Assembly (NCBI RefSeq): GCF_900102925.1
Contig: NZ_FNKI01000001.1
Span: 186,001-250,000 of the forward strand
Source of the DNA: Flagellimonas zhangzhouensis
GTDB taxonomy: Bacteria; Bacteroidota; Bacteroidia; Flavobacteriales; Flavobacteriaceae
Length of the DNA: 64,000 nt
Direction: 5' to 3'
Below are positions 16,733 through 25,845 of this stretch, piece after piece. How positions within the stretch are numbered: position 1 is the stretch's first letter; every line of letters begins with the position of its first letter. A program made the position numbers and the translations under genes. The notes under the pieces are model-generated. The model had not been told where the DNA came from. It was given only the letters and a program-made list of their open reading frames with translations, and searched no databases.

Positions 16733-17799
16733 AAATAACACAAGACATACTTACGGAAAAAGCCATCGCCTTATTAAGGGAACTCATTTCCATCCCCTCA
16801 TTTTCGGGTGAAGAGGACAAAACAGGAGATGCCATTGTCGCTTTTCTTCAAAGTTTTGGAATTGAAACCCAAAGGCAATACCATAACATCTATGCGTTCA
16901 ACAAGTATTTTGATGAAAGTAAGCCTACCCTTTTGCTCAATTCGCACCACGATACGGTGAAACCGAACAATGCCTATACCAAAGACCCGTTTGATGCCCA
17001 TGTGGAAGATGGAAAACTCTATGGTCTGGGCAGTAATGATGCAGGGGGCTGTTTGGTATCCCTTTTGGCCACTTTTGTTCACTTTTATGATAAAGAAGGG
17101 TTGAGCCATAATATAATTATGGCCGCCACGGCAGAGGAAGAAGATGCAGGTGAAAAAAGCATTCGTGCCCTCCTTCCTATTCTACCAAAAATTGACGTGG
17201 CCATCGTAGGAGAACCCACTTTGATGGATTTGGCCATCGCAGAAAAAGGTTTGGTCGTATTTGATGCAGTGGTAGAAGGAACTCCATCGCACGCAGCGCA
17301 TCCGAACGATGACAATTCCATTTACAACACTATTGAAGTACTCCAATGGTTCAAGGATTATACTTTTGAAAAAGTGTCCGAAGCCTTGGGTGAAGTAAAA
17401 TTGACCGTAACCCAAATCAATGCGGGAAAACAGCATAACGTAGTACCTTCACAAGTAGATATGGTAGTGGATGTACGCGTGAACGATTGCTATACCAACC
17501 AAGAAATTGCAGATTTGCTTCAAAAAGAAGCACCTTGCAAAATGATACCTCGTTCCCTTCGATTAAATTCATCAAACATTGACCCAAATCACGATTTGGT
17601 AAAAAGCGGATTGGCCTTGGGTCGAGGCACCTATGGGTCACCCACCTTATCCGACCAAGCAGCATTGAGCTGTCAATCGGTAAAATTGGGCCCTGGTGAT
17701 AGCACTCGCTCCCACTCCGCCAACGAATTTATTTATGTAGACGAAATTGTGGAGGGGATTGACCTTTACATCAAAATCCTAACAGGATTTTTACAATAG
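16729..17799 (+). CDS. argE: M20 family N-acyl-ornithine/citrulline deacylase
   Basis: A 356-residue zinc-dependent M20 peptidase. Metal-binding and catalytic segments are LLLNSHHDTVKP (His, Asp), GSNDAGG (bridging Asp), ATAEEEDAGE (catalytic Glu pair), VGEPTLMD and, near the C terminus, GDSTRSHSANEF (His). A dimerisation insert lies at about residues 165-265. Because the operon uses an ArgF' enzyme, the natural substrate is probably an N-acyl-citrulline rather than N-acetylornithine (inference from the known Bacteroidota/Xanthomonas pathway). It is coupled to argB by a 4-base overlap. Confidence 0.9.
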   Translation: MKITQDILTEKAIALLRELISIPSFSGEEDKTGDAIVAFLQSFGIETQRQYHNIYAFNKYFDESKPTLLLNSHHDTVKPNNAYTKDPFDAHVEDGKLYGLGSNDAGGCLVSLLATFVHFYDKEGLSHNIIMAATAEEEDAGEKSIRALLPILPKIDVAIVGEPTLMDLAIAEKGLVVFDAVVEGTPSHAAHPNDDNSIYNTIEVLQWFKDYTFEKVSEALGEVKLTVTQINAGKQHNVVPSQVDMVVDVRVNDCYTNQEIADLLQKEAPCKMIPRSLRLNSSNIDPNHDLVKSGLALGRGTYGSPTLSDQAALSCQSVKLGPGDSTRSHSANEFIYVDEIVEGIDLYIKILTGFLQ

Positions 17800-17800
17800 G

Positions 17801-17861
17801 CTGTCAGTTCGAGCGCAGTCGAGAACAAAATAATATGATTCCCACCTTCGTGGGAATGACA
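17801..17861. repeat. Two palindromic repeat elements between argE and argH
   Basis: The first element (17801-17826), CTGTCAGTTCGAGCGCAGTC plus GAGAAC, is a further copy of the REP-like family of this operon. The second (17838-17861) contains the small hairpin CCCAC-CTTC-GTGGG followed by AATGACA. Both families end in a TGACA/TGTCA tail. They occupy most of the 73-base argE-argH gap. Confidence 0.6.
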
Positions 17862-17872
17862 AAACTGAAATT

Positions 17873-19156
17873 ATGAAACTCTGGGATAAAGGATTCAGTA
17901 CCGATAAAAAAATAGACCAATTTACCGTAGGCAACGACCGAGAACTCGATTTGGTCCTCGCGAAATACGATGTGATTGCCTCCAAGGCGCACGCCAAAAT
18001 GTTGGGCAAAGTTGGACTATTGACCGAAGATGAGGCCAAAGATTTGACCAAAGGGTTGGATGAAATTGCCAAGGATATCGAAAAAGGCAAGTTCACCATT
18101 GAAAACGATTTTGAGGATATGCACTCCAAAATCGAATTTATGTTGACCGAGAAATTGGGTGACACTGGTAAAAAAATCCATTCCGCGCGTTCCAGAAACG
18201 ACCAAGTTTTGGTGGCCATGCAATTGTACTTAAAGGATGAACTCACAGAGATCAAAAATCAAGTAAAAGAACTTTTTGATTTGTTGATGAAGTTGGCTGA
18301 GAAACATAAAAGTGTTTTGCTACCTGGTTACACCCACTTGCAAATTGCTATGCCCTCCTCTTTTGGACTTTGGTTTTCTGCCTATGCCGAAAGCTTGATA
18401 GATGACCTCTACTTTGTACAGGCCGCCTATAAAGTGGCCGACCAAAATCCATTGGGAAGTGCCGCAGGTTACGGAAGCTCTTTTCCTATCGATAGAAGTT
18501 TTACAACTCAAGAAATGGGCTTCGATACCCTTAAATATAATGTGGTTGCTGCTCAAATGGGCCGTGGGAAAGCGGAAAAGGCAACTGCATTCGGAATTTC
18601 GAGCGTGGCAGCTACCCTATCCAAAATGGCAATGGACATTTGCCTGTACATGAGCCAGAATTTTGATTTTATCTCTTTCCCTAACGAGTTGACTACGGGA
18701 AGTAGCATAATGCCGCACAAGAAAAACCCAGACGTTTTTGAATTGATCCGAGCAAAATGCAATAAGATCCAAGCGGTGCCCAACCAACTGATATTGATCA
18801 CCAATAATTTACCGAGTGGTTACCACCGTGACCTGCAATTGGTAAAAGAAGTGATTGTTCCTGCATTACAAGATATGCAAGCTTGTTTGGAATTGATGAC
18901 TTTCAGCTTAAAGGAAATCAAGGTGAACAAATCTATTTTGGAAGATCCAAAATACGACTACCTTTTTAGTGTGGATACCTTGAACGAATTGGTAAAAAGT
19001 GGCATGCCGTTCCGTGATGCCTATAAAACCATGGGTAAGGCCATAGAAAATGGCAATTTTAAACCCAAACGTGATATCGAACATAACCACGAAGGCAGTT
19101 TGGGCAATTTGTGTTTGGAGGAGATAAAAAAGAAAATGGAAAAGGTATTAGGATAA
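17873..19156 (+). CDS. argH: Argininosuccinate lyase
   Basis: A 427-residue member of the fumarase/aspartase superfamily that splits argininosuccinate to arginine and fumarate, the last step of the pathway. It begins MKLWDKGFSTDKKIDQFT, the usual ArgH start. NDFEDMHSKIEF, HSARSRNDQV and LPGYTHLQIAMP match the conserved regions, and the superfamily signature GSSIMPHKKNPD is near residue 280. It is the last gene of the operon; a 47-base gap separates it from the M1 peptidase on the same strand. Confidence 0.95.
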   Translation: MKLWDKGFSTDKKIDQFTVGNDRELDLVLAKYDVIASKAHAKMLGKVGLLTEDEAKDLTKGLDEIAKDIEKGKFTIENDFEDMHSKIEFMLTEKLGDTGKKIHSARSRNDQVLVAMQLYLKDELTEIKNQVKELFDLLMKLAEKHKSVLLPGYTHLQIAMPSSFGLWFSAYAESLIDDLYFVQAAYKVADQNPLGSAAGYGSSFPIDRSFTTQEMGFDTLKYNVVAAQMGRGKAEKATAFGISSVAATLSKMAMDICLYMSQNFDFISFPNELTTGSSIMPHKKNPDVFELIRAKCNKIQAVPNQLILITNNLPSGYHRDLQLVKEVIVPALQDMQACLELMTFSLKEIKVNKSILEDPKYDYLFSVDTLNELVKSGMPFRDAYKTMGKAIENGNFKPKRDIEHNHEGSLGNLCLEEIKKKMEKVLG

Positions 19157-19203
19157 ATTGGATAAATTGTGGTGGAATTCAAACCATGATTTAAACATCA
19201 ACT

Positions 19204-20799
19204 ATGCATAAATCCATTACCCTCTGTATTCTTCTTTGTTTTTCGGTTGTTTGCTTTGTTTCGGCCCAAGACATCTACCAAAAAAATGAGGGAGTAGATG
19301 TGCAACACTATGTTTTTGCACTGGAGCTAAACGATGAGAATAACCAAATTAAGGGGGAAGCTCAGGTAACCGTCCTTTTCAAAGAAAAGGCTGTTCCTTT
19401 TGCTTTGGATTTAATTCAAAAATTGGGTGAGTTTGGTATGGAAGTGACCGAAGTACTGGATGGAGATTCCAAAGCCAATTATTCCTATGCCAACAATAAA
19501 ATCAATATTGTTCCAAACACTTCAACAGATTCCATTCAGACGTATACCATCAAATATCAAGGCGTTCCCGAAAGAGGTTTGGTGATCGACACCACCAAAT
19601 ATGGAAAACGCTCCTTTTTTGGCGACAATTGGCCCAATTTGGGAAGACATTGGTTGCCCTCCGTGGATCATCCGTACGATAAAGCCAGTTTGGAATTTCG
19701 AATTACCGCTCCCGAGCATTATGATGTTGTGGCTACGGGCAAAAAAGTGGAGGAAAGCAATCTCGAAAACGGGTATAAACTTACCATTTACAAAGAACCT
19801 GCCCCAGTTGCCATCAAAGTGGTGACCATTGGGGTTACCGAATTTGCAAGTCGAGTGGTGGACTACGTGGACGACATCGAGGTTTCGGCCTGGGTGTACC
19901 CGCAAAATAGATTGGAAGGTTTTGGCGATTATGAAGTCGCTGGAAATGTCCTTGAATATTTTATCGACCATATTGGGCCCTATTCCTATGCAAAATTGGC
20001 CAATATGCAGGCCAAGACCCAGTGGGGCGGATTGGAAAATGCGGGCACCATCGCCTATTTTGAAAATTCGGTCACGGGAAACAAAACCGTGGAGCCTTTA
20101 ATTGCCCACGAAATTGCACATCAATGGTTTGGGAACTCGGCTACGGAGAAAAGTTGGAACCATGTTTGGGTGAGCGAGGGATTCGCAACCTATTTCAGCA
20201 TTTTATACCTCGAAAGTGTGTATGGCGATGAGCGTAGAAAAGAGGATTTGGCCACAGACAAACAACAAATCTTTGATTATTACCGAAAAAATCCTGCTCC
20301 CATTGTAGACCTATCCATAAAAGATCCGATGAAGGTATTGAGCACCAACTCTTACCAAAAAGGAGGTTGGGTATTGAACATGCTTCGCCACAAATTGGGT
20401 GATGGTGTTTTTTGGGAGGGTATTCGTCACTACTACGCCACCTACCAAAACGGCAATGTGCTTAGTGAGGATTTCCAAAAATCCATGGAGGAAGCTTCAG
20501 GCCAAGATTTGGAATCCTTTTTTAAGCAATGGTTGTATGTAAAAGGCCATCCACAGATCAAATGGGGATGGACGTATTTGAATGGCAAGGTAAAAATCAA
20601 ATTGGAACAACAACAAGACCATCATGTGTTTCAGTTTCCTTTGGAAATAGGTTTGGTAAAAGATGGGAAAATGACCATCAAAACCCTAGACATTAAAAAC
20701 CAAAAGGAAAATTTGGAAGTTGAATTTGACGGCCAACCCGAATCCGTTGTTTTGGATCCCAACGAGTGGACGTTGTTTGAGGATATGGGGAAATTTTAG
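19204..20799 (+). CDS. Secreted M1 family metallopeptidase
   Basis: A 531-residue zinc aminopeptidase-like protein with a signal peptide (about residues 1-21, ending FVSAQ). The M1 exopeptidase motif is QWGGLENAGTIAYF, and the zinc site is HEIAHQWFGN at residues 302-311 followed 18 residues later by the third ligand in WVSEGFATYF. The C terminus is short compared with PepN-type enzymes, ending in a beta-rich domain, as in other compact secreted flavobacterial M1 proteins. It probably trims peptides in the periplasm or outside the cell. It follows argH by 47 bases but has no metabolic link to it. Confidence 0.9.
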   Translation: MHKSITLCILLCFSVVCFVSAQDIYQKNEGVDVQHYVFALELNDENNQIKGEAQVTVLFKEKAVPFALDLIQKLGEFGMEVTEVLDGDSKANYSYANNKINIVPNTSTDSIQTYTIKYQGVPERGLVIDTTKYGKRSFFGDNWPNLGRHWLPSVDHPYDKASLEFRITAPEHYDVVATGKKVEESNLENGYKLTIYKEPAPVAIKVVTIGVTEFASRVVDYVDDIEVSAWVYPQNRLEGFGDYEVAGNVLEYFIDHIGPYSYAKLANMQAKTQWGGLENAGTIAYFENSVTGNKTVEPLIAHEIAHQWFGNSATEKSWNHVWVSEGFATYFSILYLESVYGDERRKEDLATDKQQIFDYYRKNPAPIVDLSIKDPMKVLSTNSYQKGGWVLNMLRHKLGDGVFWEGIRHYYATYQNGNVLSEDFQKSMEEASGQDLESFFKQWLYVKGHPQIKWGWTYLNGKVKIKLEQQQDHHVFQFPLEIGLVKDGKMTIKTLDIKNQKENLEVEFDGQPESVVLDPNEWTLFEDMGKF

Positions 20800-20901
20800 A
20801 TTCATATCTTAAACGATAAGTACATTCCTATAATTCCATCGTTTTCCAGTCCAACTGTAACAATCTAACCACTTCAATCTCCTTACAAGAAAACCATAAC
20901 C

Positions 20902-21744
20902 ATGTATCGAATAGTTTTCTTTCTTGTATTTGTTTCCTCCTTTGCATTTGGACAAACCCAACTAAAACCGCCATCCGAATTTTACCCCAAACAAAAAACC
21001 AAAGTATTGGTGGTGGGCACTTTTCATTTTGATTTTCCTGGCTTGGATCAATTAAAGACTACCGATGAGAACAAAATTGATGTACTCAAAGAACCCAAAA
21101 AGTCAGAATTAGAGGAATTGGTGGCCTACATCAAAAAATTTAAACCCACTAAAATTGCCATTGAGGCCCAGCCTAAATGGAACACTATGGAAAAATATGA
21201 GGCGTACAAAAATGGAGAGCATCGCGACAATCGTGACGAGCGCTACCAATTGGGCATGCGTATCGCCATGGAAATGGGATTGGATTCCGTTTACGGCATA
21301 GACACTTGGGCTTTGAGTGACGATTTGTACAAGAAAGATTCCATTTACTTAAAATCTTTGGTTGGTGAAGTGAATTGGGACATGGAAGATCCTTATTGGA
21401 AATACGCAGAAGCTTATTTTGAACATCGCGATAAGATGATGAAACAAGTTCATTTGTTGGACTATTTCAAATCCATGAATTCCAGAGAAGCTCACAATGC
21501 CAATTTTGGACTATATCTTACAGGTGCATTTTCCACTGGCGGTATGCAGGGTGCGGATAATTTGTCCATTTGGTGGTACAACCGCAATGCCCGTATTTTT
21601 TCCAAATTGGTACAAATCACCGAAAGTCCTGAAGAACGAATTTTAGTGGTTTTTGGTAACGGTCATGCTGCCATTTTGCGTCAATTATTGGAGGCATCAC
21701 CTCAATACGAATTTGTGGAGTTTAGCAGTTTGGAAGAGAAGTAA
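20902..21744 (+). CDS. DUF5694-like secreted protein with TIKI/TraB-type motifs
   Basis: A 280-residue protein with a signal peptide (ending FAFGQ near residue 18). The body matches the DUF5694 pattern as I recall it: VLVVGTFHFDFPG at about residues 35-47, a strand KIAIEAQPKW with a Glu, and VFGNGHAAILRQLL near residue 250. The paired G-x-x-H motifs plus the Glu are the hallmarks of the TIKI/TraB/EreA superfamily of putative metal-dependent hydrolases, so a hydrolytic role is plausible but unproven. It has a 102-base gap upstream and is followed by its own-strand neighbour's promoter, so it may be transcribed alone. Confidence 0.7.
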   Translation: MYRIVFFLVFVSSFAFGQTQLKPPSEFYPKQKTKVLVVGTFHFDFPGLDQLKTTDENKIDVLKEPKKSELEELVAYIKKFKPTKIAIEAQPKWNTMEKYEAYKNGEHRDNRDERYQLGMRIAMEMGLDSVYGIDTWALSDDLYKKDSIYLKSLVGEVNWDMEDPYWKYAEAYFEHRDKMMKQVHLLDYFKSMNSREAHNANFGLYLTGAFSTGGMQGADNLSIWWYNRNARIFSKLVQITESPEERILVVFGNGHAAILRQLLEASPQYEFVEFSSLEEK

Positions 21745-21850
21745 AATGAGCTGGATAATCTTTAGAAAGTAGTTTTTAAGACATCCATTCAATCTCTAAA
21801 AACCAGCTAAAATTACACAATCAATAAATTGAGGTATTGAATATTGATTC

Positions 21851-21883
21851 ATTGTTAAAAATTAAAGTAATTTATTACTTTTG
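21851..21883 (+). promoter_or_regulatory. Bacteroidota-type promoter for the DUF5916-like gene
   Basis: A -7 box TACTTTTG (21876-21883) matches TAnnTTTG exactly. A -33 box ATTG (21851-21854, 3 of 4 to TTTG) lies 21 bases upstream, within the usual 19-21. Transcription would begin close to 21890, leaving a leader of only about 10 bases before the ATG at 21899. Confidence 0.6.
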
Positions 21884-21898
21884 GCGCACAAACTAACA

Positions 21899-24085
21899 AT
21901 GACAAACAAACTCCTAGCCCCCAACCTTTTTGTTGTTCTTTTCTTTGGTGCCCAAAGTCTTTTTGCCCAAAAGAAAAATGCGAATTTCAACATTCACATC
22001 AACAAAACCACCGAAACCTTTATCATAGATGGTAAGGGCGACGAAGAAACTTGGAAAACTGCCGAACCAGCCCAAGATTTTTATATGGTCCTCCCCATGG
22101 ACGACCGTAAAGCCACCCAACCCTCGGAGATTAAAATGGCCTACGATGACAAGCACATCTACCTTTTGGCCACGTTCTTTAAAACACCAGGGAACACCTA
22201 TGTGGTAGAATCGCTTCGTAGGGATTTTTCCTTTGGTGGCAACGATAACTTTTTGTTGTTCATGGATCCTTTCAATAACCTTACCACTGGTTTTAGTTTT
22301 GGGGCCAACGCCTATGGCGCACAGTGGGACGGCACCATGTCCAACGGTGGTAGCATTGACCTGAATTGGGACAGTAAATGGGTATCCGAAGTGCAGGTTC
22401 TTGAAGACAAATGGGTCGTAGAAATGGCCATACCCTTTAAATCCATTCGCTATGAAAAAGGAGTGAAAGAATGGGGTATCAACTTCTCTAGATTGGATTT
22501 GAGTACGAATGAAAAATCGAGTTGGACGCCAATTCCGAGACAGTTTCCGACCGCTTCATTGGCATACACAGGAAATCTGATTTGGGACAATCCTCCCCCT
22601 AACCAAGGTCTCAATTATTCCATTATCCCCTATGTTTTGGGAACGGTGGGCAATTCAACCATTGAAGATTTACAATATGATAATGAGGTGAAAGTAGGTG
22701 GTGATGTAAAACTCGGACTTTCTTCTTCGCTGAATCTAGATTTGACCTTAAATCCTGATTTTTCACAGGTCGAAGTGGACCGTCAAGTAGCCAACTTGAC
22801 CCGTTTTGAGCTCTTTTTTCCAGAACGCAGACAGTTTTTCCTTGAAAATGCCGACCTCTTTGCCAGTTTTGGATACGGATCTATTCGCCCGTTCTTTTCA
22901 AGACGTATTGGGTTGGGCGTTCCCATTATTGCAGGTGCCAGAGTGAGCGGTAACCTCAACCGTAATTTACGTTTGGGATTAATGGACATGCAAACAGACA
23001 AATTGGACGAAACGGGGCTACCCAGTCAGAATTTTGCTGTGCTTTCATTACAGCAAAAGGTGTTTTCCCGTTCCAACATTGGTTTTATGTTCGTGAACAA
23101 AGAATCATTGAACTACAATTCACTTTCGGACAGTTTACAGACGGAATACACCAAATTCAATCGAAATTTAGGGCTTGAATACAACCTTGCATCCGCCGAT
23201 AACAAATACAATGGTAAGGTTTTTATGTTGAAGTCTTTTGGCCCTGATTCTTCTTACAACGGAATTGCACAGGGTGCACACTTGGCCTACAACAGTAGAA
23301 AATGGAACTGGAGAATTCAGGAAGAATATATCTCGGATGATTTTACTTCTGAGGTGGGATTTGTACCGAGAACCAATTACATCAAATTTAGTGGTTCGCT
23401 GGGGTATCAATTTTTACCTGCCAGTAAAAAGATAGTAAGTCACGGACCAAAGTATACTGGTTTTTACTTTTTTGACCCAAACATGAACTCCACCGATTAC
23501 GTATCCATAGTAGGTTATGAAGTGAATTTTTTGGATAGAAGTTCCGTGAGCTTGGATGTTTTTAATGAATATGTGCAACTTTTAGCTCCATTTGACCCCA
23601 CTAACACTGGCCAGGAGGAATTGGAGGCAGGATCACAACACCATTGGAACGGGGTATTTATGCAATACCGTTCTCGACCAAAAAGCCTATTCACTTATGA
23701 GATGAGCAGTCGTTTGGGACGTTATTTTTCAGGAGGATACCGCACCAATCTAAATGCGCAATTGGGGTATCGTTTTCAACCCTACGCCCGTATAGGAGCC
23801 ACATTGAGCTATAATAATTTGGATTTGCCCGAACCTTGGTACACTACTGATTTTTGGTTGGTAGGTACAGAGGCAGATATCACTTTTACCAATAAATTAT
23901 TCTGGAATACTTTGTTCCAATACAATGAGCAGAACAATAATTTTGGCATTAACTCCAGATTGCAATGGCGCTACGCCCCTGCCTCTGATTTATTTTTGGT
24001 GTTTAACAACAATGAGCAGTTATCGCCTTTAGAGGGAAATTTATGGTCGTTGACGCTTAAGTTCACGTATTGGTTCAACAAATAG
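21899..24085 (+). CDS. DUF5916 family outer-membrane-like protein with CBM9-like domain
   Basis: The product is 728 residues from the ATG at 21899; an in-frame TTG at 21881 lies inside the promoter box and is rejected. After a signal peptide (ending SLFAQ) comes a CBM9-like beta-sandwich (TFIIDGKGDEETWKTA through YDDKHIYLLATF). The long remainder matches the DUF5916 pattern, with DFSQVEVDRQVANLTRFELFFPERRQFFLEN in the middle and repeated amphipathic strands ending in LTLKFTYWF, a C-terminal aromatic as in outer-membrane barrels. Function is unknown; surface glycan binding or transport is a guess. Its promoter suggests it is transcribed alone. Confidence 0.8.
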   Translation: MTNKLLAPNLFVVLFFGAQSLFAQKKNANFNIHINKTTETFIIDGKGDEETWKTAEPAQDFYMVLPMDDRKATQPSEIKMAYDDKHIYLLATFFKTPGNTYVVESLRRDFSFGGNDNFLLFMDPFNNLTTGFSFGANAYGAQWDGTMSNGGSIDLNWDSKWVSEVQVLEDKWVVEMAIPFKSIRYEKGVKEWGINFSRLDLSTNEKSSWTPIPRQFPTASLAYTGNLIWDNPPPNQGLNYSIIPYVLGTVGNSTIEDLQYDNEVKVGGDVKLGLSSSLNLDLTLNPDFSQVEVDRQVANLTRFELFFPERRQFFLENADLFASFGYGSIRPFFSRRIGLGVPIIAGARVSGNLNRNLRLGLMDMQTDKLDETGLPSQNFAVLSLQQKVFSRSNIGFMFVNKESLNYNSLSDSLQTEYTKFNRNLGLEYNLASADNKYNGKVFMLKSFGPDSSYNGIAQGAHLAYNSRKWNWRIQEEYISDDFTSEVGFVPRTNYIKFSGSLGYQFLPASKKIVSHGPKYTGFYFFDPNMNSTDYVSIVGYEVNFLDRSSVSLDVFNEYVQLLAPFDPTNTGQEELEAGSQHHWNGVFMQYRSRPKSLFTYEMSSRLGRYFSGGYRTNLNAQLGYRFQPYARIGATLSYNNLDLPEPWYTTDFWLVGTEADITFTNKLFWNTLFQYNEQNNNFGINSRLQWRYAPASDLFLVFNNNEQLSPLEGNLWSLTLKFTYWFNK

Positions 24086-24167
24086 AATCTTAACCTTACA
24101 TCTTCACACGATTACCTCTGGACGAATGGTCTTGTTTTTATGACTGATTTTTTCGATATTGACTATG

Positions 24168-24181
24168 TGTGATACATCACA
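24168..24181. promoter_or_regulatory. Crp/Fnr-like inverted repeat upstream of the AraC-type gene
   Basis: TGTGAT-AC-ATCACA has perfect 6-base arms and lies 53 bases before the AraC-type start codon. The half-site TGTGA resembles Crp/Fnr-family targets, but the 4-base space between TGTGA and TCACA is Fnr-like rather than Crp-like. A cAMP- or redox-type regulator is a possibility only. Confidence 0.4.
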
Positions 24182-24234
24182 TTTAAAAATCAACCCAACA
24201 AACAATACCGCTTTTAATATCGTATTGGTTAGAA

Positions 24235-25038
24235 ATGAAGCCAGATTCCATTACCATTGCTCAGATCATTCATGAAACTACCGAAAAGGAACGGGCCGAA
24301 GATTTTGCTGTTTGCTGGATTAAGGATGAAGTGGATGCGATTGAGATTGACCATGTTCAGTATAAAAACGTATCCAATTCCATCTATTTTATCAACCCAA
24401 AGCATCAATGGAAGGTTTTAAAAAAGGACAATATCTCTTCTTGCGGTTATATTTTATACCTAGCCCCTGAAGTGTTGAACCAACCCTCATTGAGCCATCT
24501 TCACATCAACCAAGTTCGAATTTTTAATGGAGGTGAAATTCCCTTGTTCAAATTAAGCCCTGGTATTGAGAAAAGAACACAGGCCATTTTGGAGATGATC
24601 GACGAACTTTTGGGTTCCCACCTCAATCATAAAGATGATGCTATTTTATCCTTGTTAAACACCTTTTTTGTGTATTGTGATGGACAATGTAATATTAAGT
24701 CCATTGCATCCAACAACAGTTCCAAAACCAATGTGGTCTATAATTTTAAGTCGCTGGTGAACAAGCATGTCTCCAAACATCACGAGGTTGCACATTATGC
24801 GGACCTTCTCCATATTTCACCCAAATATTTGAACGAGTGTGTAAAGGAGGTGCTCAATGTAGAGTCCAAGAGCATTATTATTGAGCAACTATTGATGCGC
24901 TCCAGACACGCCCTTAAATTTTCGAGTAAAACCATTAAGGAAATCAGCTTTGAACTGGGTTTTACCTCCCCTGATTATTTTAGTTACTTCTTTAAGTCCC
25001 ATACAGGAACAACACCCTCTGCCCTTAGAAACAATTAG
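24235..25038 (+). CDS. AraC family transcriptional regulator
   Basis: A 267-residue regulator with an N-terminal cupin-like sensor region (about residues 1-155) and a C-terminal AraC DNA-binding domain with two helix-turn-helix units. The first spans VAHYADLLHISPKYLNECVK and the second TIKEISFELGFTSPDYFSYF, followed by FKSHTGTTPSALR. The sensor carries no signal or membrane segment. The next gene is the cupin oxidoreductase-like gene on the same strand, 84 bases on, which has its own promoter-like sequence and may be its target (inference). A Crp/Fnr-like inverted repeat precedes the gene. Confidence 0.9.
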   Translation: MKPDSITIAQIIHETTEKERAEDFAVCWIKDEVDAIEIDHVQYKNVSNSIYFINPKHQWKVLKKDNISSCGYILYLAPEVLNQPSLSHLHINQVRIFNGGEIPLFKLSPGIEKRTQAILEMIDELLGSHLNHKDDAILSLLNTFFVYCDGQCNIKSIASNNSSKTNVVYNFKSLVNKHVSKHHEVAHYADLLHISPKYLNECVKEVLNVESKSIIIEQLLMRSRHALKFSSKTIKEISFELGFTSPDYFSYFFKSHTGTTPSALRNN

Positions 25039-25076
25039 TTGCACCCATAATCTAGGGTTTTACCGAGATTTTCACA

Positions 25077-25106
25077 TTGTCTTTTCTATGTTCTCGACCT
25101 AATTTG
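25077..25106 (+). promoter_or_regulatory. Promoter-like sequence upstream of the cupin gene
   Basis: TTG (25077-25079, within ATTG) and TAATTTG (25100-25106) are 20 bases apart. This resembles TTTG-N19-21-TAnnTTTG, with one base missing in the -7 box. It would give a short leader before the ATG at 25123. Confidence 0.35.
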
Positions 25107-25122
25107 AACCAAACTTTAAATT

Positions 25123-25668
25123 ATGGACCGAAAAAAATTTATTAAAACCTCTGGAGTGGGATTGGGGTTGGCTCTTATACCTGGATTACTTCAGGGACAA
25201 AACCGCAACTCCGAAACCAATTTTACCAAAGCCAACGACCCAAAAATTATTAAAGAAACTGAAGGGAATGTTCTGAATGTGATTGGAGATATTCAGACCC
25301 ATAAAGTTTCTGGAAAAGATACGGGCAACCAAATTGTGGAATGGGTGAGCAATGTAGATCCGGGTGTTGGGATTCCTCCACATATCCATACCAAAGAGGA
25401 TGAAATTTTTAGGGTGATCAAAGGTGAAGTGGAAATTATGGTTGGTGGAAAAACTACCCTCTTAAAGGCTGGAGATATCGCTTTTGCACCTAGGGATGTT
25501 GTGCATGCTTGGAAGGTTGTAGGCACTGAAAAGGCTCAAATGATTTCAAGCGCATTCCCAGCGGGAATAGAAGTTATGTTTGCCGAATTGGCGCAATTGC
25601 CACCTGGACCGCCAGATTTTGCCAAAGTGACTGAAATTTGTGCCAAACAAGGCATCAGTTTTGTATAA
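25123..25668 (+). CDS. Exported cupin-domain protein
   Basis: A 181-residue single-domain cupin with an N-terminal export signal (DRKKFIKTSGVGLGLALIPG). Its Arg-Lys pair before the hydrophobic core recalls a Tat-like signal without a strict twin Arg. The cupin motifs are PPHIHTKEDEIFRVIKGEVE (two His and a Glu as metal ligands) and GDIAFAPRDVVHAWKV (third His). Small exported cupins of this kind bind a metal and a small ligand; some are dioxygenases such as quercetinases, but nothing here fixes the substrate. It lies downstream of the AraC regulator and is followed by a strong terminator. Confidence 0.85.
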   Translation: MDRKKFIKTSGVGLGLALIPGLLQGQNRNSETNFTKANDPKIIKETEGNVLNVIGDIQTHKVSGKDTGNQIVEWVSNVDPGVGIPPHIHTKEDEIFRVIKGEVEIMVGGKTTLLKAGDIAFAPRDVVHAWKVVGTEKAQMISSAFPAGIEVMFAELAQLPPGPPDFAKVTEICAKQGISFV

Positions 25669-25688
25669 AAAACGCTTCAAAATATAGT

Positions 25689-25726
25689 AAAGGCGGTTTG
25701 ATTTAAAAATCAAGCCGCTTTTTGTT
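25689..25726 (+). terminator. Intrinsic terminator after the cupin gene
   Basis: The stem GCGGTTTGATT (25693-25703) pairs with AATCAAGCCGC (25708-25718) around the loop TAAA, with one G-T wobble. A's precede it and TTTTTG follows. The flanking A-run and T-run make it suitable for both strands. Confidence 0.85.
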
Positions 25727-25735
25727 TTTAGATCC

Positions 25736-25767
25736 ATCCATCAACCCAAAAGGGGCATTCGTCAATT
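25736..25767 (+). promoter_or_regulatory. 32-bp conserved upstream element, copy 1
   Basis: First of three identical 32-base copies (others at 26721 and 27578), all in the same orientation. Each starts ATCCATCAACCC, has a central AAAAGGGG and ends CATTCGTCAATT. TCAA occurs twice inside, 21 bases apart (two helical turns), as in LytTR-type direct-repeat operators. This copy ends 78 bases before the start codon of the secreted hypothetical protein. Confidence 0.65.
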
Positions 25768-25845
25768 GGCAGTTATTTTTAGCCCTTTGATTTATGATCT
25801 TACGGTAAATACCACTTGAGGTAAATCAATAAATCCCGTATCGTC

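Noticed and set aside
17791..18255. A 154-codon minus-strand ORF over the argH start
   Set aside because: It overlaps the conserved N-terminal part of argH and the REP-like repeats. The translated sequence is Ser-rich without family features.
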